64,000 bases of DNA, from contig OX411543.1 in the NCBI GenBank assembly GCA_948146395.1, forward strand, positions 31,453,058 to 31,517,057. The letters are read 5' to 3'. The translations under genes were made by a program, and so were the position numbers. Positions 32,240 through 43,967 of this stretch are shown piece by piece; position 1 is the stretch's first letter; each line of letters starts with the position of its first letter. The notes under the pieces were generated by a model. The model saw only the letters and a program-made list of their open reading frames with translations. It searched no databases and was not told the origin of the DNA. This DNA comes from Fragum whitleyi (lineage: Eukaryota > Mollusca > Bivalvia > Cardiida > Cardiidae).

Positions 32240-32490
32240 GAGTTGCAAATATGACCCGTAAGGCGAAAAGGAATCTTCTTGGTATTGCGTGACGAGTCGA
32301 TCATAGCCAGACTGTGCGGACTGTTCACAGGCGTAACATTTTGCCTTTGGCTTTTTTTCTGAATCTGTGATGATCTTTCTTCTTTCCAGTAAGAAAAGCT
32401 TTGAAATGCGAACACCGGCTGACCTCTACTGGAACCAATATCTCTCTAAGATATTTATTTTACGAAGTTCCCGGGAGGTCATTTTTGCAT
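32240..32490 (+). repeat. R1 repeat copy
   Basis: Contains TCTTGGTATTG, AGCCAGACTGTGCGGA, TTTCTTCCAGT, TTTGAAATGCG and GGAACCAATATCTCT in the same order as the copy at 50100-50330. Confidence 0.6.
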
Positions 32491-33106
32491 TACTTATCAC
32501 ATAAATTGCAAGTATTGTTTATTCCATCTCGCTTTCTTTCATAAACTAGTTCCTTAATTTCGATTTCATTTTAAATACAAAATAGAAATTTCGATAGCGC
32601 TTCAAAAATCAAACAGGGAATAGTTATGGTTCCATTGTAATATCATTTTAAAGGATCTTTTCACCACTGAAGCTTGAAGTTGATAGCAAATGTACATACA
32701 GAGATGCTCCGGAAAAAAATCTGAGTCATTATAATAACACAAAGGACAATAATCCCAAAATTATACTACAAAAATGTTGTTGGACTTATGCACCACTTTT
32801 CTCCTTCAAAGGTCTTAGGCCCGGTGCCACTGCACTAACGGATGAATTGAGAATGCAAAGCGTATGAAAATCTTACAATGCATCGAAAAGATGATTTGTA
32901 AGCGTACATGTGTATGTATTTATCGTTTAAAATTTATTGATCCGCGTTGTCTTTTGTCTTTCAGCGTACGAGGAACATACGACATATGCATCCGCCCTTT
33001 CATCTTGTCGTACCAAAAAATGGGCTATATTAGAAAAGTAGACAACAAACATTTTTGCTCTCCTTTACCACCAGTTTGCCCTTCTTTCTTTGTTCAAAAC
33101 TTTATA

Positions 33107-33388
33107 GCCGCCGTCATAGCGCAGTTGGTAGCGCGACGGACGGTCATTCTAGAGGTCCCGGGTTCGATCCCCGACGGCGGCACTCATTCTTTCCGACAAT
33201 TTATCTCTCACCAATGGGTTGATAATCGTAGATCTATGTGAGATAGTAGCTGGAGGCTAGGAAAGGATGTAATGGTTGTACTGGTGAGAGAAATACCAGG
33301 AATCCATTGTTAGGTGCTCCTGCCGCCGCGATAAAGCTGAAATAATGTTGAAAGCGGCGTTAAACTCCATTCAAACAATCAATCAAAG
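33107..33388 (+). mobile_element. tRNA-derived SINE
   Basis: A tRNA-like head at 33107-33181 has a perfect 7-bp outer stem (GCCGCCG/CGGCGGC), an A box AGCGCAGTTGGTAGCGC and a B box GGTTCGATCCC. The anticodon stem is broken and three extra bases follow the outer stem, so it is not a working tRNA. The body continues TACTGGTGAGAGAAATACCA, GCTCCTGCCGCCGCGATAAA and ends GCGGCGTTAAACTCCATTC plus an AATC-rich tail. The copy at 57138-57322 shares the whole layout. Confidence 0.85.
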
Positions 33389-33848
33389 CTTTATTGTGTC
33401 GAAAGTCAATGTACAATCTCTATCAATACATGTATTTACTCGTTTGTCTTGGAAAGATAGCGAATGAAAATATGTCCGTATGTTAACGGGAAAGAAGAAA
33501 AAAATAAATGAATCTTTTAACCCCGTATATAATTCAAATATGGAGGCTTGATTCTGATGTTTATTTTCCCCTTTTTTCTGAAATCCAAATTAAGAGCGCT
33601 AGCGAGGACTCCAATCTTGCTACGAGAATACCCATGGTTATCTGCTTCTACAGTTAACAACATCGTGAAATTGACAAGGTGAAAATTTTTCGAATGATTT
33701 AGGAATGAAATTGAATGAGTGTGTGGATCGAGTTTTGAGTGAATTTAATGGGAGGTATTCCTATATCGCAAATTTTGTTCGGGATGAACACAATTAGCGA
33801 TGTTGATGTATGTTTTCCAAAATTGAAGACATTGCCAACTTGGGTTTA

Positions 33849-34429
33849 TTCCCACTTCGTCTAATCCCATTTCGTCTACACTATAAAAATATTGGTTTAG
33901 ACCAAAAATTCCCATTTGGTCTAAAACTTTTTGACACCTTATTGTATCAATTTTCCATTTCGTCTACAAAAAAGTATTTGACATGCTATGAGTGTCATAG
34001 AGGTGTTAATGTCATAAAGGTGTTATATCCCCTCCCCCCCCACACACACACACAGACACACACTTGCAAAATTATTTTTTTGATACATGGGTATTTTCTT
34101 TTATGAAATTGTTGACTTAATTTTCTTCCAATGATAAAAATATTTTGTTTCGTTTTTTTATAAAAAAAATGGTTAAGATAATTTCATATCAGAAAATAGC
34201 TAAAAGCATTATCCAAATCTTTTATGTTATTTAGGCATAAAAACATAAAGGTTAACTCTTTTTTTCAATATATAATAAGAAAATGTATAATGAACATATC
34301 ATAAGGCATAATTTTTTTATACAAATGAGCTATTGATCTTTTAGACCTAATGGGAATTTATCAAAATATTGGTTTTAGACGAAATGGGAAATTGACTTTT
34401 AGACCAAATGGGATTAGACGAAGTGGGAA
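33849..34429. mobile_element. 581-bp TIR element with CCCATTTCGTCTA subrepeats
   Basis: The ends TTCCCACTTCGTCTAATCCC and its inverse are followed inward on both sides by further CCCATTT(C/G)GTCTA copies in matching orientation. The interior is AT-rich with a short CA run at about 34040-34060 and has no coding content. Confidence 0.85.
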
Positions 34430-36040
34430 CAACCCGCCTACTTGGGGTACTCACGATGATCGGCGGGCTTCCTTACTAGCATAACAATATCGACGATGGA
34501 TTCTTTAACTCTCAACGATTTTTAACCTACAACTTTATAACGTTAAACCTTTTTTTTTTTTGCATTCAAATTATGGGTTGCCCACCAGCCTGTCATTTTT
34601 GAAAGCGAACTCAGTATGTCCGAAATTGAACGATCACTAGCCTGGATTCTGCTCGCGGTGAGTGCATTTAACATCCTGTACATGAAGCTGGTTTTTTACA
34701 TGAATTGTGACCTGTCTGGCAATAAGGGGTTATCTTGGAAGTGCGAAAAGAAACGATCCAAGTCAGGCTTACCAGCTGTGCGGACTAACTATTTTAACTC
34801 AGACCGAATGGAACTTCCTTCGATGGTTTCATGATGATTCGAATCAAAAGGTAAACAGGGTGTGCAATTATAACTTAACTTACATTTGATTTTTTTATTG
34901 AAATTAGGCTTTACATCGCTTTGTAACAATTTTCCAGTCATATCTCGGAAGCTGGGGCTACTGACCATGAGTTCCTTGTATTCCTCTTACCAAATTACCG
35001 ATATATGCTTTCCGAATCTCCAGCCACTCATTCCACATAGATTTACGATTTTAAACCCGCTGATGTAATACATATATCGGAAGCTATGGGATATAAGAAA
35101 TATGATCCTCACCACACCCCACCCACCCCATCCCCACCATGATTTCGAGCCTGATGCGCTCCGACGGTGGCTCTACTTAAGTAAGCGACATTTTATTACA
35201 TGTCCTTCATTATCACGTCGGTTTATTTAACGACAAAAATCTAAACTTTGACATTTGAAATCTCGATTTGTCAGTTTTCCTTAGCGTATGACTAAGTTTC
35301 GTTTTACAATAAACTTGTACTTTGTATTCACTAGCTCAATTTTGTTCAATTCTAGTGCTTTAAAAAGTGATATCCTTTGTACTTGATACATATAGAGAAA
35401 GCCAATCACATTACACGAAAATTTGCTGTCCTTTAAATATCAAAATTCAGTTTTGTCACTAGTATGATTATAGAGGTTTCTTTCAGTCAAAACACGGATT
35501 TCAAATTTCAATTCAAATGTTATTGTTTGAAATAGATGTGAAGTAAATGTTTTTGTTGTCAAGAAATATTTTTGAAACATGAGAAATTTCTTAATTAAAG
35601 TGTTCGTGTAATGTGTCTATGTCTTTGAAATGTGTGTGCTCATTACAACCTCCTATGCTTGATGGTGATCACCATGGCAACTAACCCAAGAATGCCAGTT
35701 TCGTAAAATTTAAACATAAATAATTGCTTTAGGTGTCAGTAAAATAATCACCTGTTTCTTGTCTATGCGTGTATGGAAGAAAATTTGCCGGTACATATAG
35801 AATGGAAGCACTCTACCTTAAGTTCTTTTTTTCAAACAATGAAAGTTGATAATTATAATTTATTGAATACTATTTCTCTTTAAAAAAAAATAATAAATTT
35901 TCGACCTAAAGACATACATGCATTATTTTTCAATAAAAGAAATCACAGGCTGTAATTATAACCCTAAACAGCTCTTTAGTTGTCACAGAGCTCTAGAACA
36001 CAATACCCTGTCAATACTTTTACAGGTAATGTCCCCGGTA
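34430..36040. other. Unassigned part of X
   Basis: No exon or element is recognised. A short CACCCCACCCACCCC tract lies at about 35110. Confidence 0.4.
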
Positions 36041-36044
36041 AAAA

Positions 36045-36125
36045 AAGATGCAACTTCGTTAGGATTCGAACCAGGGACCTCTTTGTCAAAAAGCGAGAGC
36101 TATACCGCGTTGCTATAAAAAAACT
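36045..36125 (-). mobile_element. tRNA-derived SINE head, minus strand
   Basis: On the minus strand, TAGCAACGCGGTATAGCTC (A box-like) and GGTCCCTGGTTCGAATCC (B box-like) are spaced as in a tRNA. Stems are poorly paired, so a SINE remnant or tRNA pseudogene is likelier than a tRNA gene. Confidence 0.5.
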
Positions 36126-36688
36126 AGCTTGTACGACAAGGCAGAACAAAACCCCTTACACATAAACCGGCTACCATATATAGTTAAAACAAAAGCAATC
36201 ATAACATCCTAACTACAGTACAAACTTTAGTTACAAGGCAGACGAAATTTATAAAAGGATTTTGTTAAGAAAAAAATACGTAATTAACTTCAAAATTCAA
36301 GTTTGGGTTTTACTATACAACGTTGCCAATTGCATATTATCAATTAAATAAATCATTCGAATCATCTTCAAAATGTAAGCGGTCTGGATGTGTTGTAAGT
36401 TCATGTTTAACAGAGTTTCTTAAAGGAACAAAACATATTAAAATTCCAAAATAAGATCTTGAGACAAACCAGACACTTACACCAGTTATTCCTGGATATT
36501 GATGTGCAGTGGATATAACAGGACATTAAGAATCAGCCCCGACCCCTAGCTGACTAAAGAAAACAAACCCCGGGAGTAATGGCTATTAACGGATAACAAG
36601 TCAGATTTATGGCATTAGTCCCAGTGCTCATTTCACCTATCTACGGTCTCCGGTGCATTTCTTAAAAGGGAGCAATATTCTTCGCATG

Positions 36689-38594
36689 TGCATACAGGCC
36701 TATCATCAAAAGCGGAGTAGGCCTACAATCTGCATCATCCGTAGTACAGATTTCTGTCCTCGGAATGCGATGCTATTTTTGGACTGGTCGCATCCAATGA
36801 AATATGTAACGTTCAAAATTAAGACTACATCATCCGCTGCTCTTGATCTATCGATACTAGTAGTTAGTCTCTCAGACAGCGGACTACCAGTTTACCAAGT
36901 AAGCGTAAAGTAATATTTTTAAAGATATCTATAGAACTAGAGAGCCAGGAACTTTTCATCGCTTCAAAAAAGAACTAGAACTTGAGCCCCTAGAAGAAAG
37001 AAGGAAAAATCTGCGACTTGTCCTAATGTACAAGGTGGTTGAGGGGTTAGTACCGTCCCTGCTTGCATCAAAATTCCTCACATTCCAAAAGCCAAAAAGG
37101 TCAATTAGAACAAAGAAATACACTGATCTCATCAGCACAAACATAGTAGAAAAACATGTTTGCAACAACACAAAAAGCCTAACCATACCCGCAGCAAAAA
37201 CAACACAATACAAGCACTCATTCTTTGTAAACACCACTATCCAGTGGAATCACCTGCCAAATGCAACAGTGCATGCAGGCTCGTTAGCGGCCTTTAAGAC
37301 GGCCCTCAAAAACGAGAGCCAGTAATATGGTAACACACACTTCCGTTGTATAAAAGCCTTCTAAGGATTCTACAACGTACACATACAGATACAGAAAGAG
37401 CTTCCAGTCTACAATGACCTACTTCGTCTCTCAACCATGCAATATTGAATACAAAGTTCGACAACCTGACGTTTATTTACAATAAGTGAAAGATAAACAA
37501 CGCACTAGCGCAGGTGATCAGTAAGTAACTCTTTATTTTGTACATTTGTGGCGAGTTTTCCGCCATTTACTGCCTTCAATATAGTTTCTGATCCAACATT
37601 AACGATGCTCTGAACTTCGTTTGATCTGTTCCTATCTTAATTCAACCACAGATCCTAGTACAAATGGATCCTAGTAAATATTTATGTTTGATTTATTTAG
37701 AGTCCCTGATTCAACACTGTTTCACGCCTGGCTACATGATCATTACACGTCACAAAATCTCGTCAATATTTTTAAATGGTTTAATGAAATGTCCGCTAGA
37801 TCTATACAGTTGGATTAAATTCTAAAACCTCATCTAAATCTTGGTTACAGACGACAAATTATTGATGACGTAAGGATTAGATCGAAATTCAAAGGCGGGA
37901 CTTGCAACCCCCCCCCCCCCCCCCCAAAAAAAAAAAAAAAATAAAAAAATTGGAAGAGTCCATATAATTTTAGGTCCAAACTATTGTTATTGACAAAATG
38001 TTAACAACAAGAAACAGTGTTTGAGTTTGTAAGGACATGCAGTGGCATATCTAGATGTATTGTCAAATTTGTTGTGAACAAAAAAACATAAACCTTTCTT
38101 AGGTTGGTTATCAGCATTTCATATATATAGAGAGAAAGAGAGAGTTTGTAAGGAAATGGAGTGGCGTATCTAGATGCCAGTAATACCCGAAAGAGAAGTT
38201 AGGCAGTATATATAGATAGAAAGGATTGTTCTGATAACATAAACCTCTAAGATCTATATAGTTTGCAGCAAAAATAACATTTAGATATTTGAGGGATGTG
38301 TCATGAGAGATGTCAAGGAGCGAGGCAAGCAATCCATTAATTACAAGATACAAGATACAAAATTTTATTTAGTGTCGGTTTCAAAATAACAATTGTAACA
38401 TTAGCGATGTATCGCTATTATCCGACATACATACAACATACAAGACAACACATAATTTACAATCACAACACATGCAAAGCATAGCAAAGCAAAGCAAAAT
38501 AAAATGAATAAAACAAACCCCAAGCCCTCCCTATTTCCGGGTAGTATCAAGTACTACTACCAGCAGAAATAAAGCCCTCGATGGAGTAGAATAC
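36689..38594 (+). repeat. Duplicated block B, copy B2
   Basis: Partner of 23778-25673. Here the sequence continues unbroken into the rest of the minus-strand LINE, so this copy preserves the original right-hand context. Confidence 0.9.
36921..37328 (+). pseudogene. LINE reverse transcriptase C-terminal remnant (B2 copy)
   Basis: Same truncated fragment as 24010-24417, with an identical open frame. Confidence 0.8.
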
Positions 38595-38948
38595 CTCCAT
38601 CAAAAGGGGCCCCACCCTGCATAGAGAGATTAATCTTGAGCAAATAAACATAATATTTACAAATAAGAAACTTTTTAGCTAAAATGAGTTATATTAAATT
38701 TCACTAAGATTATATCATATTAGATGTGTTTTTATAAATTAAATGTTGTTAAATTAAAATCAAATGAGTAAGTCTATATAGGCCCCCTAATACTAATTTG
38801 ATAAACTTGAAAACTAAAATATTGTTAAGAGGATAATTATGTTGAGGTAGCAAAGGAGTTAAAAGTTGCTGCAAAGCTAAATCAAATGTCTGCCACTTAC
38901 TTACAACACAGGACATACACATTGAGAACGTACATGTAAACATTTAAA
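38595..38948 (-). other. LINE-2 3' untranslated region
   Basis: Non-coding sequence between the reverse transcriptase stop and the terminal fragment shared with B1. Confidence 0.6.
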
Positions 38949-40829
38949 CTATGAAGAACAGCAAGAACATCTGCAACTCTCCCCGTCCCACGCTCCGATA
39001 AGGCCTTGGAACTGTGTTAATCCTGTAGACTCTCGATAATGCTGGGGTAAAGAGTTCCTCAGCCTCGGAGCAGCAGAACGGAAAGAGTTCAGACCATAAC
39101 TTGACGTCCTTACCTGGGGTACCTCTGCTAAGTTGGTATACCTAAAAGAATAAGATGAGACTTTTATATTGACTAGATCATGTAAATACGAGGGTGTTTG
39201 TTTGTAAATAATTTTGAAAGTTTCCAGGGCCATATTTCTAAGTCTTCTAATTTTGAGAGTTGGTAATTTTGATTTTAGAAGTAAGCTGTCATAGTCTGAA
39301 GTGTAGTCATCGTATATGAATCTTAGTGCTCTTTTTTGAATATTTTCGATTTTCTTTGTGTTTGTCTCCCCACAAAAATGCCAAGTGAGTGGACAGAAAT
39401 TGAAGTTTGATAAGATAAATGAGTGATAAATATTGAGTATTCCGAGTCTACACAGGTATTTTCCAATTCTTTTCAGAACATTTAATTGTTGGGAGGCTTT
39501 TTTACAGATATTTGAGACATGTGTTTTAAAATTTAGTTGGAAATCAATAGTAACACCCAATAATTTAACTTCGCTTTCACACGAAATACTGGCTCCTGGT
39601 AATTCGAAAGAAAAATTCTGTTTATTAGATTTTTGACCGATAGCAATTGCTTGGAATTTTTCTGGATTTGCCTGCATTTGATTGTCTGTAAACCATTTTA
39701 TGAGTGTTCGACTATCCCGTTCAAGAACATCCTTGACTTCGTTAGGGTCTTGACTTGCAAATGATATGGTGTTATCATCTGCATAGTTATATAAATTGCT
39801 GTTTTGAATAAAATAGAATATATCGTTTAGAAAGATGTTAAAAAGAACAGGTCCAAGTATTGATCCCTGAGGAACGCCCTTAAAAATATTTTCTAATTTA
39901 CTACTAAAATTACCTAGTTTAACACATTGTTTCCTGTTCGAAAGATATGATTTTAAAAGTCCTAATGAATTTCCTTCTAGACCATACTCTTGTAGTTTTA
40001 TAAGAAGTAGATCATGTGGTAGACAATCAAATGCTTTTGACAAATCCATTAGAATGGCGGCAAGGTATAGGTTTTGGTCTAGTGCTCTTTTCCAATCTTC
40101 CATTATTCGGAGGAGAATAGTTTGACAGCCATAGCCTGATCTGAAAGCAGACAAGAATGGATTAAAATGTAAGTCAAAGAAAGATGAAAGTTGAAAATTT
40201 ATTGATCTTTCAAACAGTTTTGATATAACAGGTAGTATACTGACTGGGCGATAATTTGTCTTGTCAAGGGTACTGTTTTTCTTGTGGAGTGGTGTTACCT
40301 GGGCAACTTTAAGGCTGTCTGGGAAAATACCTGTTTCAAAGGACATGTTTATCATAGATGTTAGATAGTAAAGAACTGTATTTTTAGATAGTTTCAGTAT
40401 TTTAGGGGATATCCCATCAATACCAGTGGCCTTTTTAGAGTTTAAATTTTCAATTTGTTTACATACAAAAGATGGTTCTACAGGATGGAAAGTAAAGCTT
40501 GGACATTCTATCTTGTTGTTTTTGATTGCTTGAACACTAGGGTGATTTTCTTTTTCTTTGAAATTATCTTCACCAATATTTTTGGCAACGTTAACAAAAA
40601 AGTCATTGAAAATATTACATACATCTACTTGTTTAGTTTGGATTGTATCATTTTCTAATAGAATGGTGTCTTTGCTGGTTTTATTACCCTTATTTGTAAG
40701 AAATGGTTTCACGGTTGACCAAAAGGTACTGGATTTGCACCCACCAGTACAGCGATCTATGAAATATTTATTTATTGACCTTCTCCTTAAACTGGTGACA
40801 ACATTTCTTTGTTTTGAAAATTTTCCCAT
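38949..40829 (-). CDS. LINE-2 reverse transcriptase (frameshifted from upstream part)
   Basis: This 626-codon frame contains KKATGIDGISPKIL, TNYRPVSILPVISKLFE, DLSKAFDCLPHDLL, GVPQGSILGPVLFNIFLND and the catalytic YADD at residues 349-352. The thumb/C-terminal part and the typical Cys-rich end GESCRCSCCSS follow. The core is intact. Its N-terminal residues WENFQNK continue in another frame (40787-41094) and GKFSKQRNVV resumes in this one, so an indel near 40805-40829 breaks the polyprotein. The domain order is that of CR1/Rex1-like LINEs, by resemblance only. Confidence 0.85.
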   Translation of the reverse strand: MGKFSKQRNVVTSLRRRSINKYFIDRCTGGCKSSTFWSTVKPFLTNKGNKTSKDTILLENDTIQTKQVDVCNIFNDFFVNVAKNIGEDNFKEKENHPSVQAIKNNKIECPSFTFHPVEPSFVCKQIENLNSKKATGIDGISPKILKLSKNTVLYYLTSMINMSFETGIFPDSLKVAQVTPLHKKNSTLDKTNYRPVSILPVISKLFERSINFQLSSFFDLHFNPFLSAFRSGYGCQTILLRIMEDWKRALDQNLYLAAILMDLSKAFDCLPHDLLLIKLQEYGLEGNSLGLLKSYLSNRKQCVKLGNFSSKLENIFKGVPQGSILGPVLFNIFLNDIFYFIQNSNLYNYADDNTISFASQDPNEVKDVLERDSRTLIKWFTDNQMQANPEKFQAIAIGQKSNKQNFSFELPGASISCESEVKLLGVTIDFQLNFKTHVSNICKKASQQLNVLKRIGKYLCRLGILNIYHSFILSNFNFCPLTWHFCGETNTKKIENIQKRALRFIYDDYTSDYDSLLLKSKLPTLKIRRLRNMALETFKIIYKQTPSYLHDLVNIKVSSYSFRYTNLAEVPQVRTSSYGLNSFRSAAPRLRNSLPQHYRESTGLTQFQGLIGAWDGESCRCSCCSS

Positions 40830-41094
40830 GTTTTTGAATTTTTGTTTTTGTTGTACTTGTTGAATAACATTCTTTTTTTGTATATTTCTCTTTTAAGGGC
40901 TTTATTCATGAAAGGTGCTGGTTTTGTAGTCAGTTTTCTCTTCTTCAAAGGGGCATGCTTATTTACTGTTTCTATAAGAATATTACTAAAATTATCATAT
41001 ATTTTATTTAAATCTGTACCATTCATATCAAGAGCTTGTAAATTTGTGTGCAATTCTTCATTATAAAGTTCTTCATTGAAATTTTTGAAAGTTC
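40787..41094 (-). pseudogene. LINE-2 linker between endonuclease and reverse transcriptase
   Basis: It encodes RTFKNFNEELYNEELH, HAPLKKRKL and a Lys/Asn-rich helix, the usual connector in such polyproteins. It is cut off upstream by the DNA transposon and downstream by the frameshift. Confidence 0.75.
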
Positions 41095-41097
41095 TAT

Positions 41098-43967
41098 CAC
41101 TCAATGTCAATAAGAAGGACAATTGCAATTCAGCAACTATCAAAAAATCAACCACGTCATTTCAAGTGAAATAATTTTTTTTTAATAACTTTAACATGTA
41201 ACACAACTGAAATAAACAACGGGGCCCTTTGCCACTTCAAAAATTTTTTCAAATGATGGATTTAATAAAGCAACTGTGTTCGTCATGTCAGGTACGTTAG
41301 ATGTACTTAATGTCTGAATTAAATAAGACAGAATGCGAGTAATGATGTATTTACACCTTTCTACTTACTCCGGCACATTTCATTTAAAAGAAAAACAACC
41401 AAAAAAGAACCCTTTTCTATCTTTGTTAATATCTATCGAAGACAAATATATGTGACGATCTGTTTTTTTCAGAAATCTTCAATATTGCTTTATTGTCAAA
41501 ATACTTTAATCATATTGCCATCAATCATATTATAAAATGGATACTGAATTATAATTACTAAAATATTGTTTATCCGGTGGAATTTAAGTTACTTTGATAT
41601 AGAGAATATGCTTTTTACGATTTCGTGTTTTAAAAGGAGCTGAATGATTTCACGTACCTGACAAAAAACGCTAAACTATAGAACATTACATATCATTGCT
41701 ATTCTTAAAACGAAATTAAAGTTAATAATTATTCTCTTGATATATAATCCTTCTTAACAAATGAAAAGTCGTAACTACAGCTTTTAAAAAGCTGCAATTT
41801 CAACAATTTGGTCGCCCAATGATGATTAAAAAGCACTAACTGACTTTCCTATGAGAAATCACTCATATGTAATGAAAAAAGTCCCGCGAATCTTAGAGTT
41901 TTGATATAGCTGTATACAAATCTGTTTTTTTTAAGAATTTCACGCTCAAAAGCCTAAAAATCTTTAAGATTCCACATGAAAACGACAAGCAAGTCCATTC
42001 ACTCTCGAGAACAGAAAGCAAGGAATTCTATATATTTGTCAACATTGTTAATCACAAAATCAAAAATTTTGTTTTCGATTCATACCTACATAAATAACAC
42101 CGTGTTAACTAAGGTCCGTGTGTGCCTTGAACAACCGACCATAAAATGCATCTCTCTTACCCTTTTATAGAAATTAAAGATAAAGGGTATTTAATGTCCA
42201 AATGCGCAAAGGTCTTTAGTACTTTTAAACTAAAAAGGCACTTAAATTGCCACATTTTACACCGAGAATTCAAATTGAGAGTTTGTCTTTTTTACTTAGT
42301 TGTCGCCAGATCGAGATCATTTGCCGATACTATTAACGCAATAGGCAATTAAAAAAATGCAGTATTTTGTAAAACCTATTTGTATTTGAAGGTAGTAAAA
42401 CCATAACAAAAATATGATTCTCCTTGAAATCGGTACGACGTCGAGTATTTACGTCGGATTACTTCCTAACCATCAGAGATACCAGTAGTTATTTCTTCAT
42501 TATACTGTTCATTAATTTCGTCATAATACTGTTCATTAATTTCGTCATAATACTGTTCATTAAAAGAGTATCAGAACCATGTAGTAGAATACTGATTTAA
42601 GCAATACGAGTTTGAAGTCAAAAGTGCTAAAACGTTCGCTGAAATCCAATTATAGCATCGTCTTCCGAAAAATCCCGACATCAGGGTTTGCTTTACTCAA
42701 TCTTTCGATTGGTGCTTTGTACTTTCTTGTTCACTCTCTTTCTCGTAGTAGAAATAAATTGTCCTTCGATATCTATTATCTTCCGCTCTCGGTAAGCTTT
42801 CTAGTATTCGGGGTAAGTTTTACGCATGATTAAGGTCATGAAAAGATATGTCAGGGACGTTAGATATTTTGTCAGGGACGTTAAACCAATTTTGAACGCA
42901 AATTCTCAGTTTCTTTCCTTATTAAATATGCCGCAAATATGTCTAACCTGTTCACAAAACATCTCTCATTTGATTTCAATCTTTAAATGAAATAAAAGGG
43001 TAAATACCTGTAAAACTCTTTCTTTTTTTGTCCGACTCTATAAATCTGCTTAACTTTGCATTTTTACATGAAACACTACTTCAAAATAAACGGATTTATT
43101 GATTTTATCAAATGCCCATGCTTAGCACGTAATACATGATGTAACGCGTCTAAGTTATACGCGCTTACTACAACTCGGGAAAGGAAAGTTCGTTTCGGTT
43201 AACGTTACTGACATTTAACGTACCTGACGTTTCTTAACTTGCCCTTATTTAATTTTCAAATATGCGGAACAATCCTGCTAAATGTATATCCCTGTAATAC
43301 TAGACTTTGGTACTTTCACTTTTTCCAATGTCTTATATACGTTAGTAGCATATTATTTAAACATTGGTAAGTGAAAGATTTAACGTCCCTGACATTTTTA
43401 AACGTAACACTCCAATAAAAAAGACCTTTCGGTTTATTTTTCGTTTACCGCTTATCACAATTAGTCAAAGTTGCCTACTCTTTGATAAGACCTTTTCAGG
43501 GAGTGATTATGTCAATAAATATTGTTTTTTCTTCTTTATTTTGACTGTGAACTTTTTCCACAAAAAACAGTTAACGTACCTGACTGGTTTCATGCGACAA
43601 CGATTTTCATGTAAAATTTCTTTCTTGCCTTGACGCAGTGAAACAAAATGTATTTTCCCTATTTAAAATACTATCACACGAATGAAATATGGATAAATAT
43701 TTGAATTCTTACTGCTAGCTTTGCAAATATGTGCGTTAACAAATAGCAACCCTCTTTTGCGACAACCGTTTTTGGGGTAAATTTGGTCCATTCACTTAAT
43801 TTATCTCTTGTTTGTGGATCGTTATGCGGCAAAAAGTATGTGTCTGAGGTATATTAGATGCAGTAGGCTAAACATGCAGGATAATGGGGTCCAAATCCCA
43901 AATTCCGCTGAGATATACGCTTGCGACACTAAATTTTCGGTTTTGTCTTTCTTATTGACATTGAGTG
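41098..43967. mobile_element. 2.87-kb CACTA-like non-autonomous DNA transposon
   Basis: The ends are CACTCAATGTCAATAAGAAGG and, reversed, CACTCAATGTCAATAAGAAAG, i.e. 25-bp TIRs with one mismatch. It is flanked by a 3-bp TAT duplication (41095-41097 and 43968-43970). Removing the element with one TAT restores the LINE-2 reading frame across the join. CACT termini plus a 3-bp target duplication are EnSpm/CACTA traits. No transposase frame is recognised. Eight copies of a TTAACGTNCCTGACA motif in both orientations lie inside. Confidence 0.85.

Larger units (their letters stand above)
27067..36688. mobile_element. 9.6-kb segment X with inverted-repeat ends
   Basis: Left end: CATGCCAAGAATAT, then CTCCCTTTTAAGAAAT. 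Right end, reversed: CATGCGAAGAATAT, then CTCCCTTTTAAGAAAT. The two ends match at about 29 of 30 aligned positions apart from an 8-nt spacer difference. In A1-B1 the flanks are joined as GATTTA|TGCATAC with X absent and no obvious target duplication. This looks like a large insertion, or a precise excision in the other copy. No transposase was recognised inside; contents are SINEs, small TIR elements and simple repeats. Confidence 0.65.

Noticed and set aside
33107..33181. tRNA gene (looks like GTC anticodon)
   Set aside because: The anticodon stem does not pair, three extra bases follow the outer stem, position 33 is not T, and a SINE body follows directly.
27067..36688. X as a Helitron
   Set aside because: Absence of a target duplication fits, but the ends are inverted repeats, there is no TC start or CTRR end, and no Rep/helicase frame.
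42612..43633. Small frames as a transposase of the CACTA-like element
   Set aside because: They are short and Phe/Leu-rich with no DDE-type or zinc-finger motif; the element appears non-autonomous.
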